A stretch of 64,000 nucleotides of DNA. Source: Roseiarcus sp963775575 (GTDB lineage: Bacteria; Pseudomonadota; Alphaproteobacteria; Rhizobiales; Beijerinckiaceae). Numbering within the stretch: position 1 is the stretch's first letter; the number at the start of each line of letters is the position of its first letter. The DNA lies in assembly GCA_963775575.1 (NCBI GenBank), contig CAVZJG010000002.1, forward strand, positions 1,054,001 through 1,118,000, read 5' to 3'. Shown piece after piece: positions 1-8,870 of the stretch. Position numbers and translations under genes: made by a program. The notes under the pieces are model-generated. The model had not been told where the DNA came from, ran no database searches, and worked only from the letters and a program-made list of their open reading frames with translations.

Positions 1-2932
1 CGGGTGGGGCTGCGAGGCGCTGGATCGGCTCCTTCGGGGGCAGCGTCAGCCAGACGCTGTCGAACAGGCACGCAAAGAGGTGAGGCGCCTCGCTGATCTC
101 CTTCAGCAGTACGCGGGAGGTGACCTCGTCGTCAGGTTGCTGCTCCCTGTAGGCGCGAACGAGGGCGCCGACGTCGAACAGGCCTGAAGCCGCGATCTTC
201 GTCGCCAGGGAGTGGAGGCGCACGCGCCGCTTGAGGCGGGATCCAAAATGCTCGGAATAGAAGTAGCCCTCGAACATGCCCCACCCGGACGGACTGTGGT
301 AGGTCGCGGCCTGCAATTTGTCTGCTCCGCCATCAGGCGCCGGGAGCAGGGATTCGAGAGGCATCGGGCTGGGACAGATGCCGTATAGGTCATCAAGGAC
401 TTCTACAGCGTCGCTGAACGTCCTCCCTCGTTCGGTGTCGCGCTGCCATCGTCCAGTCTGGCGAACGGCGCAAGCGTCGAGCCAGCCATCAAGGGTTTTG
501 AACTGGACCTGTGCGGCCAGGACGAACAACGGATCGAGCGTCGGCGTTCGGCTTGGCAGATCCTCGAATTGGAGATGGTCGTGCGTTCCCGTGAGCCGTG
601 TCCACTGCTCGTCCTGTTCGGCGCGGATGAAGGCGTCCACCGCCTTCCGCGCAGGCGGCTTGGCAAGCCGACGAAGCGCGGCCGATTGGATTTGTCTGAC
701 CCGTTCACGGGTGATGGGCTGGCCAGCATTGCCCAGGCTGTCAGCGATTTCCTGGAGCGTCTCCTTCGTCCCGCCATCAAGCCCGTAGCGCCGTCGCACA
801 ACCTCGGCCTGCCGCGCCCCGAGCGCGCGCACGGCGGCAAGCATGCGGCTTCTCGGCGTCGCACTGTCGGTCCCGCTGTCGGTGATCTGATCGTTGTCCG
901 CACCTTCGATTGCCGCCAACTGGGCGGACAGCGCCACGGCGACTTCTTCGATCGTGCGGCGGCCGATGTTCGGGGCGCCGGACGCTGCTTGCGCGACAAC
1001 GTTCGGGTTCTGCGCAAAGTCTCGGAGGCGCAGCGTCTTCAGGCTGTCCAGGTCGACAATGCGCTCGCCGCGCATGCTCAAGGGATGATCGCGAAGGATG
1101 TCGACCACCAGAGCGTCATACCGTGGGTCGGCAAGAGCGTCTTCGATGTCGTCAGTCTGCTCGGACCGCAGCGGGGTCGTCGCATCCGGCGGCTCGATCC
1201 TGCCCGCCTGGTAATCGTCGAGAATTCTTGAAAGCTCGTCGACCGTCTTGGCGCCCGCGTTCTGAAGCGTGCGCACTTCGGACAGGAACTCATCGCGACG
1301 GTCGATGGCGTCCTGGATCGTCCACTCACTGAAGGTTGAGTTGGTCTGGGCGACGTTGTGCAGGCGCACGCTGGGCGCCGCCCAGCCAAGAAGGTCTGCG
1401 ACCGTCGCCTCCGGCAGTGTCTCGTCTTCCAGCGGTGTTTCTTCTTCCGGGGCCGCGGGCGGTCTTGCCGGTTCCCGCGCGGCGGCCTTTGTCGCGATCG
1501 TTTCGGCGGCCGTCGATGGCGCCGGCGACGGCGGCAGGAGGGCAAGTCCCAACATCTGCCCGAGATGGAGCGCCGCCTCGTTGAGAGTCCCTTTGTAGCC
1601 AAGTTGCGCCAGGAGTCCCTTCGCTTTGCTGATCTCCTTGTAGGCGCGGACGCCGTCGAAACCGTTTTTCGAGAGGGCGGCGATTGCCTGTTGAGCCGCC
1701 TCGACATCCAATCGGGAGACGGCGTCGGGCGGGAAGAACCGGCGCCAAGGTTCTTCGGCGCTGCGAGGCGAATCCGCAGATCGTCGGTCGGTCGGCGCGT
1801 TGGCGGACGGATCGGGAGCGACCCGCGGCGCCGCGATCGGTTCGGCCTGCGCGATGTCGTGGTTGAGACTCTGAACTGCCAGTTCGGGAAGGCTGGTCGC
1901 GGGCGGGCGCGAGGGGGGATCAATATCGTCGGGCCGTTGCGCTGCGGGTGGAGCGTTGCTCTCGCTTGCGTCTTCCGGTTCGAGCCTCCGGGTTTCCTGG
2001 CCTGCCAGCGCCAGCGCCTCGTCGAGCACTTCCAGGATGTCGGCCGGGATGTTCTCGGGAAGCAGGAAGGGGGGAATTGTCGCCAGCCTCTTGGCGACTT
2101 CGCCACGATCATTGGCGTAGTCTTCAAGCGTCAGGTCGCCAAGGCACGATGTCCATAGCGAGGGGGACGCCGACTTCGCGAATATGGATTCACGGATTAG
2201 CTGCGTCAGTGGCGTGTCGAAGCCTGGCGCGGGGTTCGCCGCCGGGGCGGACCCGGCATGCGCGCCAGCGGTCGCGAGCCGATCTAAATCCGACTCGGGA
2301 TACTGCGGCGTCAGGCGCGTCTCGTCGCCGCCGTTCTGATGCGAGTCTTCGGGGGACGGCGCTCCAACGTCGCGGGTCGCAAGAGGCGGGCGATCACCCT
2401 GCCGATCGTCGCCACCGGCTGGATCGACGAATTCCGATGCTTGCGGGTGGATGTCTTCCTTTGGCGGACTGGAATCCTTGACAGGGTTTGAATGCCCGAT
2501 GGTGATCGCCGGCGCGTGACGTTGCAGCCGGATCGGCTGCTGCCACCGATCGCCGTGACAAATGATTTGCCCCTCCTCCGCGACCGGCGTCCCGACGGCA
2601 GCGACGGGTGATATCCGAGGGGGCGGGAAGCCAGGGCTGGGAAGGGCGCGGGGCCCCAGGACTTTCAGGAGGGCTGCTTCCGCCTTCTGGGCGTCGGCCC
2701 CGGAGCAGACGCCGGACAGCAGATGGGCGCGGAAGAGGTTCGTCCCATTTGAACGAACGCCGTTCGCGCCGTCGCCCGGCGTTGCCGTTGGCTTTTCGGC
2801 TTCGGTCGCCGGCGCGGCGCGGTCGTGCCTCATCCGCGCCGCGAGCCGCGCGCGGGCGTCGGCGGCAGACCGCTTGTCGGCCAGCATCCTGCCGAGCGGG
2901 TCGGCAGACAAGAAACCGCCCCCCTTTCCCAT
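1..2932 (-). CDS. Large sigma-70 region 4 / alpha-CTD-like protein (3' end outside window)
   Basis: An open minus-strand frame runs from the ATG at 2932 to the left edge (at least 977 residues, no stop), so the C-terminus is missing. The N-terminal half is low-complexity and Pro/Ala-rich. Around residues 545-580 and 625-670 are two helix-hairpin-helix-like stretches resembling the RNA polymerase alpha C-terminal domain (the second contains NIGRRTIEEV). Around residues 695-757 is a clear sigma-70 region 4: RRRYGLDGG, LQEIADSLG, then TRERVRQIQSAALRRL, with a five-residue insert before the recognition helix. No sigma region 2 is visible, so it is unlikely to be a classical sigma factor. The remaining C-terminal part matches nothing I recognise. 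It is divergent from vsr/dcm across about 100 bp, which suggests a shared locus. It could be a DNA-binding sensor or a regulator of the neighbouring modification genes; the function is unknown. Confidence 0.8.
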   Translation of the reverse strand, partial: MGKGGGFLSADPLGRMLADKRSAADARARLAARMRHDRAAPATEAEKPTATPGDGANGVRSNGTNLFRAHLLSGVCSGADAQKAEAALLKVLGPRALPSPGFPPPRISPVAAVGTPVAEEGQIICHGDRWQQPIRLQRHAPAITIGHSNPVKDSSPPKEDIHPQASEFVDPAGGDDRQGDRPPLATRDVGAPSPEDSHQNGGDETRLTPQYPESDLDRLATAGAHAGSAPAANPAPGFDTPLTQLIRESIFAKSASPSLWTSCLGDLTLEDYANDRGEVAKRLATIPPFLLPENIPADILEVLDEALALAGQETRRLEPEDASESNAPPAAQRPDDIDPPSRPPATSLPELAVQSLNHDIAQAEPIAAPRVAPDPSANAPTDRRSADSPRSAEEPWRRFFPPDAVSRLDVEAAQQAIAALSKNGFDGVRAYKEISKAKGLLAQLGYKGTLNEAALHLGQMLGLALLPPSPAPSTAAETIATKAAAREPARPPAAPEEETPLEDETLPEATVADLLGWAAPSVRLHNVAQTNSTFSEWTIQDAIDRRDEFLSEVRTLQNAGAKTVDELSRILDDYQAGRIEPPDATTPLRSEQTDDIEDALADPRYDALVVDILRDHPLSMRGERIVDLDSLKTLRLRDFAQNPNVVAQAASGAPNIGRRTIEEVAVALSAQLAAIEGADNDQITDSGTDSATPRSRMLAAVRALGARQAEVVRRRYGLDGGTKETLQEIADSLGNAGQPITRERVRQIQSAALRRLAKPPARKAVDAFIRAEQDEQWTRLTGTHDHLQFEDLPSRTPTLDPLFVLAAQVQFKTLDGWLDACAVRQTGRWQRDTERGRTFSDAVEVLDDLYGICPSPMPLESLLPAPDGGADKLQAATYHSPSGWGMFEGYFYSEHFGSRLKRRVRLHSLATKIAASGLFDVGALVRAYREQQPDDEVTSRVLLKEISEAPHLFACLFDSVWLTLPPKEPIQRLAAPP

Positions 2933-2951
2933 CCAATTTGCCTCGATGCGC

Positions 2952-2980
2952 AAGACTTGCAGAATCTGGGGGCTTATAAT
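2952..2980 (+). promoter_or_regulatory. Candidate promoter for vsr-dcm
   Basis: The short gap between the divergent sigma-like gene and vsr contains a perfect TATAAT at 2975-2980. The matching -35 (around AAGACT, 2952-2957) is poor. Transcription would start near 2987, upstream of every candidate vsr start. Confidence 0.35.
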
Positions 2981-3036
2981 CAGTCCACCGGCGAGATTCG
3001 GCAAGAACGTCATTGGCGAAACAGACAAATTCGGCG

Positions 3037-3537
3037 GTGTCAGAGGTCAGGCTTCACCGCGGCGACATCATGAGCCCGGAGACGCGCAGTCGCGTCATGG
3101 CGCGCATTCGCGGCAGGGACACCAAGGTGGAGCTTGCGATCGCCGCGCTGCTGCAAGCCGAGGGACTCGCGTTCGAGAGCCAGGCGCGTGACCTGCCGGG
3201 GCGCCCCGACTTCGTCCTGCGCGAACAGCGTGTCGCGGTCTTCTGCGACGGCGATTTCTGGCATGGCTGGCGGCTCCCCGCTTGGCGCTTGAAGCTGTCG
3301 GAGAAGTGGGAGGCGAAAATCGCGGCGACGCGCCGGCGCGACGCGCGCAACCACCGGGCGCTCCGGTCGAAGGGCTGGATCGTGTTGCGGCTGTGGGAGC
3401 ACCAGATCGTCGGCGACCTGGGTGCCTGCGCCCGGAGAATCCGAGGCGCGGTCGCGCTCGGAGATCGTCTCGGCATCGAGGTTAATAATGGATCGCGCTT
3501 GTCGTTTACCGGCCGACCTGGCAACCTGGCGTCATGA
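3037..3537 (+). CDS. vsr: Very short patch repair endonuclease (Vsr)
   Basis: Vsr nicks next to T:G mismatches created when 5-methylcytosine deaminates, protecting genomes that carry a C5 methyltransferase. The family signature is plain: SPETRSRVMARIRGRDTK at the N-terminus, LPGRPDFVL containing the metal-binding Asp, then CDGDFWHGW and a terminal LRLWEHQI. The start is uncertain. GTG 3037, TTG 3013 and ATG 3070 are in frame and none has a convincing ribosome site. From 3070 the protein has 155 residues, close to E. coli Vsr (156), but homologues usually have a few residues before the SPE motif. The stop overlaps an in-frame ATG of the methyltransferase gene (3534), so the two are probably co-transcribed. 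Confidence 0.9.
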   Translation: MSEVRLHRGDIMSPETRSRVMARIRGRDTKVELAIAALLQAEGLAFESQARDLPGRPDFVLREQRVAVFCDGDFWHGWRLPAWRLKLSEKWEAKIAATRRRDARNHRALRSKGWIVLRLWEHQIVGDLGACARRIRGAVALGDRLGIEVNNGSRLSFTGRPGNLAS

Positions 3538-3578
3538 GGCGCGGCGAGAACGCTGATTCTCCGGGCCGCGAGGGCGAC

Positions 3579-4574
3579 ATGAAGATCAGGGCGATCGATT
3601 TGTTCAGCGGCGGCGGTGGCTCCAGTTGGGGCGCCAAGAACGCCGGTGTCGAGATGGTCGGCGCTGTCGACGCCTGGGACGTCGCCACCAGGACCTATGA
3701 GGACAACTTTCCGACCGCCAAGGGGAACGTTGTCAACGGACGACTCACCGACTCTTCCGGCCCTGAGATATTTCCGAAGCGGCTCGGCAAGATTGATCTC
3801 GTTATCGCGTCGCCCGAATGCACGCACCACTCGATCGCCCGCGGCGCCAAGCCGCGCGACGAGGAAAGCCAGCGCTCGGGCTGGTACATAATGCGCTTCA
3901 TCGAGAAGCTGAAGCCGCGGTGGGTCGTCCTGGAGAACGTCACGCCGATGGGTGGCTGGGCGGGATTCAAGGATCTGATCGCCCGGCTGGAGAAAGACTA
4001 TTACGTCGACGTCCAAAGGCTGGACGCCTCAGACTTTGGCGTGGCGCAGTCGCGCCGGCGCCTGTTCATTGTCTGCGACCGCGAGCGCCAGCCGGAGCCG
4101 GTCGTCGGCCGTGCGCGACGCGTCAGGACGGCGGCCGAGATCCTCGACCCGAAGGGCCGGTGGCCGGCGGACGAACTCTATCGAAGGACCCGCGCGCCAG
4201 CGACGATCGAGCGCGCCAAAGCCGCCATCCGCGAACTCGGCGAGGGCGAAGACTTCCTCATCGTCTATTACGGCTCAGACCGTGCCGGCGGCTGGCAGCG
4301 CCTCGACCGTCCGCTTCGCACCATGACCACGCTGGATCGTTTCGGCCTTGTCCAATGGGACAACGACGGGACGCCGACGCTCAGGATGTTGCAGGTTCCC
4401 GAACTCAAGCGCGCAATGGGCCTTCAGGGTTTTCGCATGTTGCAGGGGACCCGGCGCGACAAGGTAAAGCTGCTCGGCAACGGCGTTTGCGCGCCGGTGA
4501 TGGAGGGTGTCATCCGATCGCTCACCGCCGAGCCGAAGTTGGAGTCCAAGCCGTGGCGGATGGCGGCCGAATAG
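3579..4574 (+). CDS. DNA (cytosine-5-)-methyltransferase
   Basis: C5 cytosine methyltransferase of about 331 residues. The SAM-binding motif I is IDLFSGGGGSS near the start. Motif IV carries the catalytic Cys as ASPECTHHS, the variant found in many orphan or phage-type enzymes rather than the usual PPCQ. Motif VI is ENVTPM, motif VIII QSRRRLF, and the C-terminal motif X region is LLGNGVCAPV. The target-recognition region lies roughly at 4090-4330. ATG 3579 is preceded by GAGGG at good spacing. An upstream in-frame ATG at 3534 overlaps the vsr stop (ATGA) and is the alternative. Pairing with Vsr is classical. No cognate restriction nuclease lies within 5 kb inside the window. Confidence 0.93.
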   Translation: MKIRAIDLFSGGGGSSWGAKNAGVEMVGAVDAWDVATRTYEDNFPTAKGNVVNGRLTDSSGPEIFPKRLGKIDLVIASPECTHHSIARGAKPRDEESQRSGWYIMRFIEKLKPRWVVLENVTPMGGWAGFKDLIARLEKDYYVDVQRLDASDFGVAQSRRRLFIVCDRERQPEPVVGRARRVRTAAEILDPKGRWPADELYRRTRAPATIERAKAAIRELGEGEDFLIVYYGSDRAGGWQRLDRPLRTMTTLDRFGLVQWDNDGTPTLRMLQVPELKRAMGLQGFRMLQGTRRDKVKLLGNGVCAPVMEGVIRSLTAEPKLESKPWRMAAE

Positions 4575-4631
4575 GCTCCATCCAACCGCCGGAGCGCTGA
4601 GGCGTTCAAGGGTGCGCGGCGGGGCAGGCTT

Positions 4632-5660
4632 TCAGTTGTAGTCCTCCCACGGCAGGTCAGCCCCGGTCAGCGACTTGAAGCTGTCACGTATCTGCGCGGC
4701 CGGCACGGCGGCGAAGAACGGCAGCGGCCGCATCGGGTCGACGGCCTCCTTGTCGCGCTCCAGGCTCTGCGTGACGATGCCCAGGATATTGCCCTCACTG
4801 CTGACCACCGGCCCGCCGCTGTTTCCCGGCCGTGCGATGGCGCTGAACAGGTCGAGGCGTTGCTTCCACATCGTCTCGACGCCGATCTGGCAGATCTCCC
4901 CGGTCAGAAACGTCGGCTGCGCGCCAAGTGCCGTGGGAACGGTCGGAAAGCCAGCGACCATTACCCGTTCCAGCATCGTCGCGCTCCTGAATGCGAGGTC
5001 GGGGCAGGCGACATCGACCGCTGGTGATATGCGGACCACGCCCACGTCGACGTCGTCGGCCGCGAAGGTCTCTTTCACCGCAACTTTGACGCCTTTCACC
5101 GTGATCTCGGCATCCAAAGTCATGTCGCGAACGACGTGGGCGCACGTCACAACGAACTCCGGCAGTACGTGAACCCCGCTTCCAACCGCGGCGTCGCCAT
5201 TCGGCATCCGCCCGGTGATCCTGACCAGCACGCCGTTCAATGCAGGGGCAAGGAAGGCCGGTCCCAAAGCGGAGCCTAACCAGAGCACGCCGCGTTGGGC
5301 GCGCGACGACAACTCCTTTGCAAAGAAGTAGTGGGCGCTATCCCCGAAGACGCGGCCTCCGTGATGCCCTTCGAGGGTCAGCACGCCGCTGTCCTGCATC
5401 CTCCTGATCATCGCCATGATCTGATGCCGGTGGCGTTCGCAGAAGTCGCCTTGGCTTTTCCGCTGCATGTCGAAGAAGTCGCCGACGCAAAACGGGGTAA
5501 TGGTCGGCGCCTCTGGCATGCCCAGGATCTTCCTGTTCTGCCGGCAATTAAGGGGGGTGAAGAAATTGCAGATGGCCATGAAGATCGTCGTCTGAAGCAC
5601 AACGTTCATCGGCTCCAGAATCGAGAATCTCTTTCGCTCGGTCTCGTCGTTCGTCATCAT
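4632..5660 (-). CDS. Winged-helix / trypsin-like serine protease
   Basis: A 342-residue protein. Residues about 20-115 look like a winged helix (IMAMIRRMQDSGVLTLEG followed by a wing). Residues about 135-330 form a trypsin/HtrA-like protease with a complete triad: His175 in VTCAHVV, Asp205 in DVDVGVV, Ser281 in RPGNSGGPVV. No signal peptide or PDZ domain is seen, so it is predicted to be cytoplasmic. The double ATG at 5660/5657 was chosen because the in-frame upstream extension is Arg-rich and unlike protein. It is convergent with the methyltransferase gene, 57 bp away. Cytoplasmic trypsin-like domains are used as effectors in several bacterial conflict systems; that role here is inference from position. 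Confidence is high for the fold and low for the role. Confidence 0.8.
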   Translation of the reverse strand: MMTNDETERKRFSILEPMNVVLQTTIFMAICNFFTPLNCRQNRKILGMPEAPTITPFCVGDFFDMQRKSQGDFCERHRHQIMAMIRRMQDSGVLTLEGHHGGRVFGDSAHYFFAKELSSRAQRGVLWLGSALGPAFLAPALNGVLVRITGRMPNGDAAVGSGVHVLPEFVVTCAHVVRDMTLDAEITVKGVKVAVKETFAADDVDVGVVRISPAVDVACPDLAFRSATMLERVMVAGFPTVPTALGAQPTFLTGEICQIGVETMWKQRLDLFSAIARPGNSGGPVVSSEGNILGIVTQSLERDKEAVDPMRPLPFFAAVPAAQIRDSFKSLTGADLPWEDYN

Positions 5661-6280
5661 CGTTCCGATCCAGGCTGTTTGGGACGTGTCGCGCCGGCAA
5701 GACGAGTCGGTTCGTCCGCGTTGCAATCTTCGATTGCGCACAAGGGACGTGCATCAACCCGCGCGAAGTAAATTTCAAGAGAACGGATCTGGTCCGCGAA
5801 GATCTTTGTAGCCTACGACAAAGCCAATGGGTTGCGCGGCCCCTCCGGTGGCGACCATCGCGACGCATTACGTGCCGTGGTTAACCAAGATCTTCCGCCG
5901 TCGCCGGGAATGCTTGACTCCCGCCATGTGTTCGTGGTTTGTTCCTGCCCATGTCCACGCTTCGAGTTCTGCGCATTCGCGAGACCGTTGAACGGGCGCC
6001 GATCGGCGTCCCGCCGGCTCCGTGCGCCCTCCGCGGAGTCTGCCGCGCCGCGTAGCGTTGATTGAGGAGGGCGCGTTTCCGCGAGCCCTCCGATGCGTTC
6101 CTTCCCCTTCCATCCGTTCCCCTGCGCCGCTGCGTCACGGCGCCTCCGCGCGCCGTCGCGGCTGCGCCTGACCGGGGCGCGGCTTCTCCGACAATCCCGT
6201 CGCCGCCGTTGCGCCGGCGCCGACCTTGGCGCCGGCCGCCTGCGCGCGTCTGTGCGGCCGCGCCTGCCGGGAGACTCGCG
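5661..6280. other. 620-bp stretch without a convincing gene
   Basis: It lies between the protease gene and the FtsH-like gene, both reading away from it. Open frames on both strands are short and Arg/Pro-rich, as expected from GC-rich noncoding DNA. A TTGACT near 5911 could be a -35 box but has no good partner. It may be the boundary between the modification locus and the mobile cassette. Confidence 0.4.
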
Positions 6281-8191
6281 ATGACCGACGACGCCGACTT
6301 CGACGCCGACAGCGACCTGGCCGACGACGCGCGCGCCTTTGCCCCGCGCCGCGCGGGGCGCATGGACGCCGCCGACACGCTCGCCTGGCACTGCCTCTCG
6401 GCCTCGCTGACAGCGGCGCAGCGCCGCCGCTTGCGGCGGCCTGGCAGCCTCGCGCTGGTCGTCGAGGCGCCGGGGCCCGACTGGGCCGAGCCGCTGCGCG
6501 AGGCACTGTCGGCCTTCGCGCCGTGGACGGCGGTGATGGCGCGCGGCGCGCTCGCCCGCGCCGACAAGCGCGACGATGGCGCCGGCGCCCTGGCGCAGGC
6601 GCTGGCGCGCGGCGGCCGGGTGGCCGGCGTCGCGCCCGACCCGGCGCGCCTGCTGCCGCCGATTCTGACCGCTGCCGCCGACCTGACGGTGCGCGTGCGC
6701 GTGACCGACGCGGCGATCGCCGAGACGATCCTGCGCGCCACCGGGCGGCGGCCGCGCGGCCTGCCGGCCGGGCTCGGCGACGCGCTCGGCTTCCTCGACA
6801 TCGCTGCGGCGATCCGCTCCGGCGACAGCGCGGCGCAGGCCGTGGCGCGGCTCGCGGCCGCCGTCCGCGCGCGCGACGTCGGCGACCCCGACCTCGTTGA
6901 CGCGCCCGATTTCGCGACGCTGGCCGGCTTCGGCCCGGCCAAGGCGTGGGGCGAGGCGCTGATCGCCGATCTCGCCGACTGGCGCGCCGGCGCGATCCCG
7001 TTCGCGGCGATCTCCAGCCGCGCGGTGCTCGCCTCGGCGCCGGGACTCGGAAAGACGACCTTCGTGCGTTCGCTGGCCCGCGCCGCGGCGCTGCCGCTGA
7101 TCGCGACGTCGGTGTCGTCGTGGTTCGCCGACTCGACCGGCTATCTCGATGGAGTGGTCAAGCAGATCGACGCGGTGTTCCTCGCGGCGCGGGCGCGCCC
7201 GTCGCTGATCTTCATCGACGAGTGCGACGCCATCCCCAACCGGGCGACGCTCGACAACCGCCACCGCGAATTCTGGACGACGGTCATCAACCATCTCCTC
7301 ATGCGCCTCGACTCGGCGGTTTCCGGCGCGTCGGCGCAGGCGGCGGTGATCGGCGCCACCAATCACGTCGAGCGGCTCGACCAAGCGCTCGTCAGGCCAG
7401 GCCGGCTCGACTGCGTGTTGCACATCGGGCTTCCCGACGCGGCGGCGCGCGCCGGCATCCTGCGCTCGCTGCTGGGGAGCGACCTCGCCGGCGCCGACAT
7501 GATGCCGGCGGCGCGGCTCGCCCTCGGCATGACCGGGGCTGACCTCGCGGGGTGCGTCAAGCAGGCGCGGCGCGCGGCGCGCGTCGCCGGCCGGCGGCTG
7601 ACGTGCGCCGATCTCGCGGCGGCGATCGCGCCGCCCGATGCGCGCGGCCCCGCCACGCGGCGCCGGATCGCCGTCCATGAGGCCGGGCACGCGGTGGCGC
7701 GCCTCGCGCTGGGAATGGCGGTCGAGTCGGTGTCGCTGGTCGCCCGCGGCGCAATGGCCGGCGCGACGGTCGCCGGCGACGCCCTTTCGGCGGCGCCGAC
7801 GCGCGACGAGGTCGAGGCGTACGTCGTGACGCTGCTTGCCGGGCGCGCCGCGGAGGAGACGCTGCTTGGCGGCGGCAGCCTCGGGGCGGGCGGCGGGGCC
7901 GACAGCGATCTTGGCCGCGCGACCGGTCTGCTCGCCGCGCTGCACGCCTCGTTCGGCCTCGGCGCCGGCCTGCTGTGGCGCGCCGACCCCGACGCGGCGG
8001 CGGCGCAACTCGACGCCGATCCGGGGCTGCGGGCGCGGGTCGAGGCCGACCTCGAACGGCTGCACGGGCGCGCCACGCAGATCGCCCGGACGCACACCGC
8101 GGCGATCGACGCGGTGGCGCGGCGGCTGGCGGCGCGACGCGTCCTGACCGGCGCCGAGGTCGCCGCGCTGGCGCGCGAGCCGCCGCCGTGA
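6281..8191 (+). CDS. Soluble FtsH-like AAA+ zinc metalloprotease
   Basis: A protein of 636 residues. The first ~240 residues are family-specific. Then comes an AAA+ ATPase with Walker A APGLGKTT (about 253-260), Walker B LIFIDECD (about 309) and the arginine-finger region VRPGRLD. A peptidase M41-like domain follows with HEAGH (about 466). Unlike true FtsH there is no N-terminal membrane segment, so it is predicted to be cytosolic. ATG 6281 has GGGAG about 8 nt upstream; an upstream in-frame extension to 6062 is Arg-rich and ignored. It is followed by an excisionase-like gene and a tyrosine recombinase on the same strand, so it belongs to a mobile-type cassette rather than the housekeeping protease set. 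Substrate unknown. Confidence 0.88.
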   Translation: MTDDADFDADSDLADDARAFAPRRAGRMDAADTLAWHCLSASLTAAQRRRLRRPGSLALVVEAPGPDWAEPLREALSAFAPWTAVMARGALARADKRDDGAGALAQALARGGRVAGVAPDPARLLPPILTAAADLTVRVRVTDAAIAETILRATGRRPRGLPAGLGDALGFLDIAAAIRSGDSAAQAVARLAAAVRARDVGDPDLVDAPDFATLAGFGPAKAWGEALIADLADWRAGAIPFAAISSRAVLASAPGLGKTTFVRSLARAAALPLIATSVSSWFADSTGYLDGVVKQIDAVFLAARARPSLIFIDECDAIPNRATLDNRHREFWTTVINHLLMRLDSAVSGASAQAAVIGATNHVERLDQALVRPGRLDCVLHIGLPDAAARAGILRSLLGSDLAGADMMPAARLALGMTGADLAGCVKQARRAARVAGRRLTCADLAAAIAPPDARGPATRRRIAVHEAGHAVARLALGMAVESVSLVARGAMAGATVAGDALSAAPTRDEVEAYVVTLLAGRAAEETLLGGGSLGAGGGADSDLGRATGLLAALHASFGLGAGLLWRADPDAAAAQLDADPGLRARVEADLERLHGRATQIARTHTAAIDAVARRLAARRVLTGAEVAALAREPPP

Positions 8192-8399
8192 CGGCAAGAA
8201 TCGTGGCGCCCGTCCGGCCGCGGACGGTCGCCACGCAAGGATTCGCGAAGGCCGGTCGCGGCGCAATCGGGCGCCGGGGCCGGCGAAAAGGCGCGGCGGG
8301 CGTCCGCAAGGACGGAGGTCGCCGATCTTGGCGGCCGCCCGCCGCGCCGCCCCTTCACAGCCGGGCCCGGCCCGTGCTGCAAGCGTGAGGAGTTTCGAG

Positions 8400-8780
8400 A
8401 TGAGGAAGACGATGACCATCCCCGCCCGCATTGTGGCGAAAAATGACCCGGCCGCCTGGTCCGACGACGCCCTGCTGACGATCCCGGAAGCGGCGGCGCT
8501 GTTCTGGCCGGCCGGGCCGCTGACCGAATCGTCGCTGCGCACCGCGATCCGCCAGCGGCGGCTGGCGGTGAGCGTGATCGCCGGCAAGCACTTCGTCACG
8601 CCGGCGGCGCTGCGCCAGATGGCGAAGCCGGAGGTGCGGGCCGGCCCGGCGCCCGACCCGCCGCCGGCCGCGGCGAACGCCGGGCCGTCCGCCGGCGACC
8701 TCCTCCTGCGGCTGCGCGAGGACCGCCAGCGGCTGCGCAGGCAGGTCTCGCCGCTAGGCCCGGCGCGCCAGGCGAACTAG
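8400..8780 (+). CDS. Excisionase-like helix-turn-helix protein
   Basis: A small protein of 126 residues. Residues about 20-75 (LLTIPEAAALFWPAG, then SSLRTAIRQRRL and HFVTPAALRQM) fit a MerR/excisionase-type winged HTH that binds DNA next to recombinases. The Pro/Ala-rich middle and an Arg-rich tail (LLLRLREDRQRLRRQ) follow. ATG 8400 has a GAGG 8-12 nt upstream; ATG 8412 is an alternative. It lies 90 bp before a tyrosine recombinase, which fits a directionality factor. This is a family-level inference. Confidence 0.7.
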   Translation: MRKTMTIPARIVAKNDPAAWSDDALLTIPEAAALFWPAGPLTESSLRTAIRQRRLAVSVIAGKHFVTPAALRQMAKPEVRAGPAPDPPPAAANAGPSAGDLLLRLREDRQRLRRQVSPLGPARQAN

Positions 8781-8870
8781 GGCCAACCCACCCGACCGAC
8801 AGCCCCCGCGGGCCCCCCAGGACCCGCGGCAGGGGCGGCGCGCGCCGCCCGCAACCGGAGACGACCAGAG

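Noticed and set aside
5813..8599. Long minus-strand open frame (928 codons)
   Set aside because: Its translation is almost pure Arg/Gly/Ala low-complexity sequence antisense to the FtsH-like gene, a GC-rich shadow.
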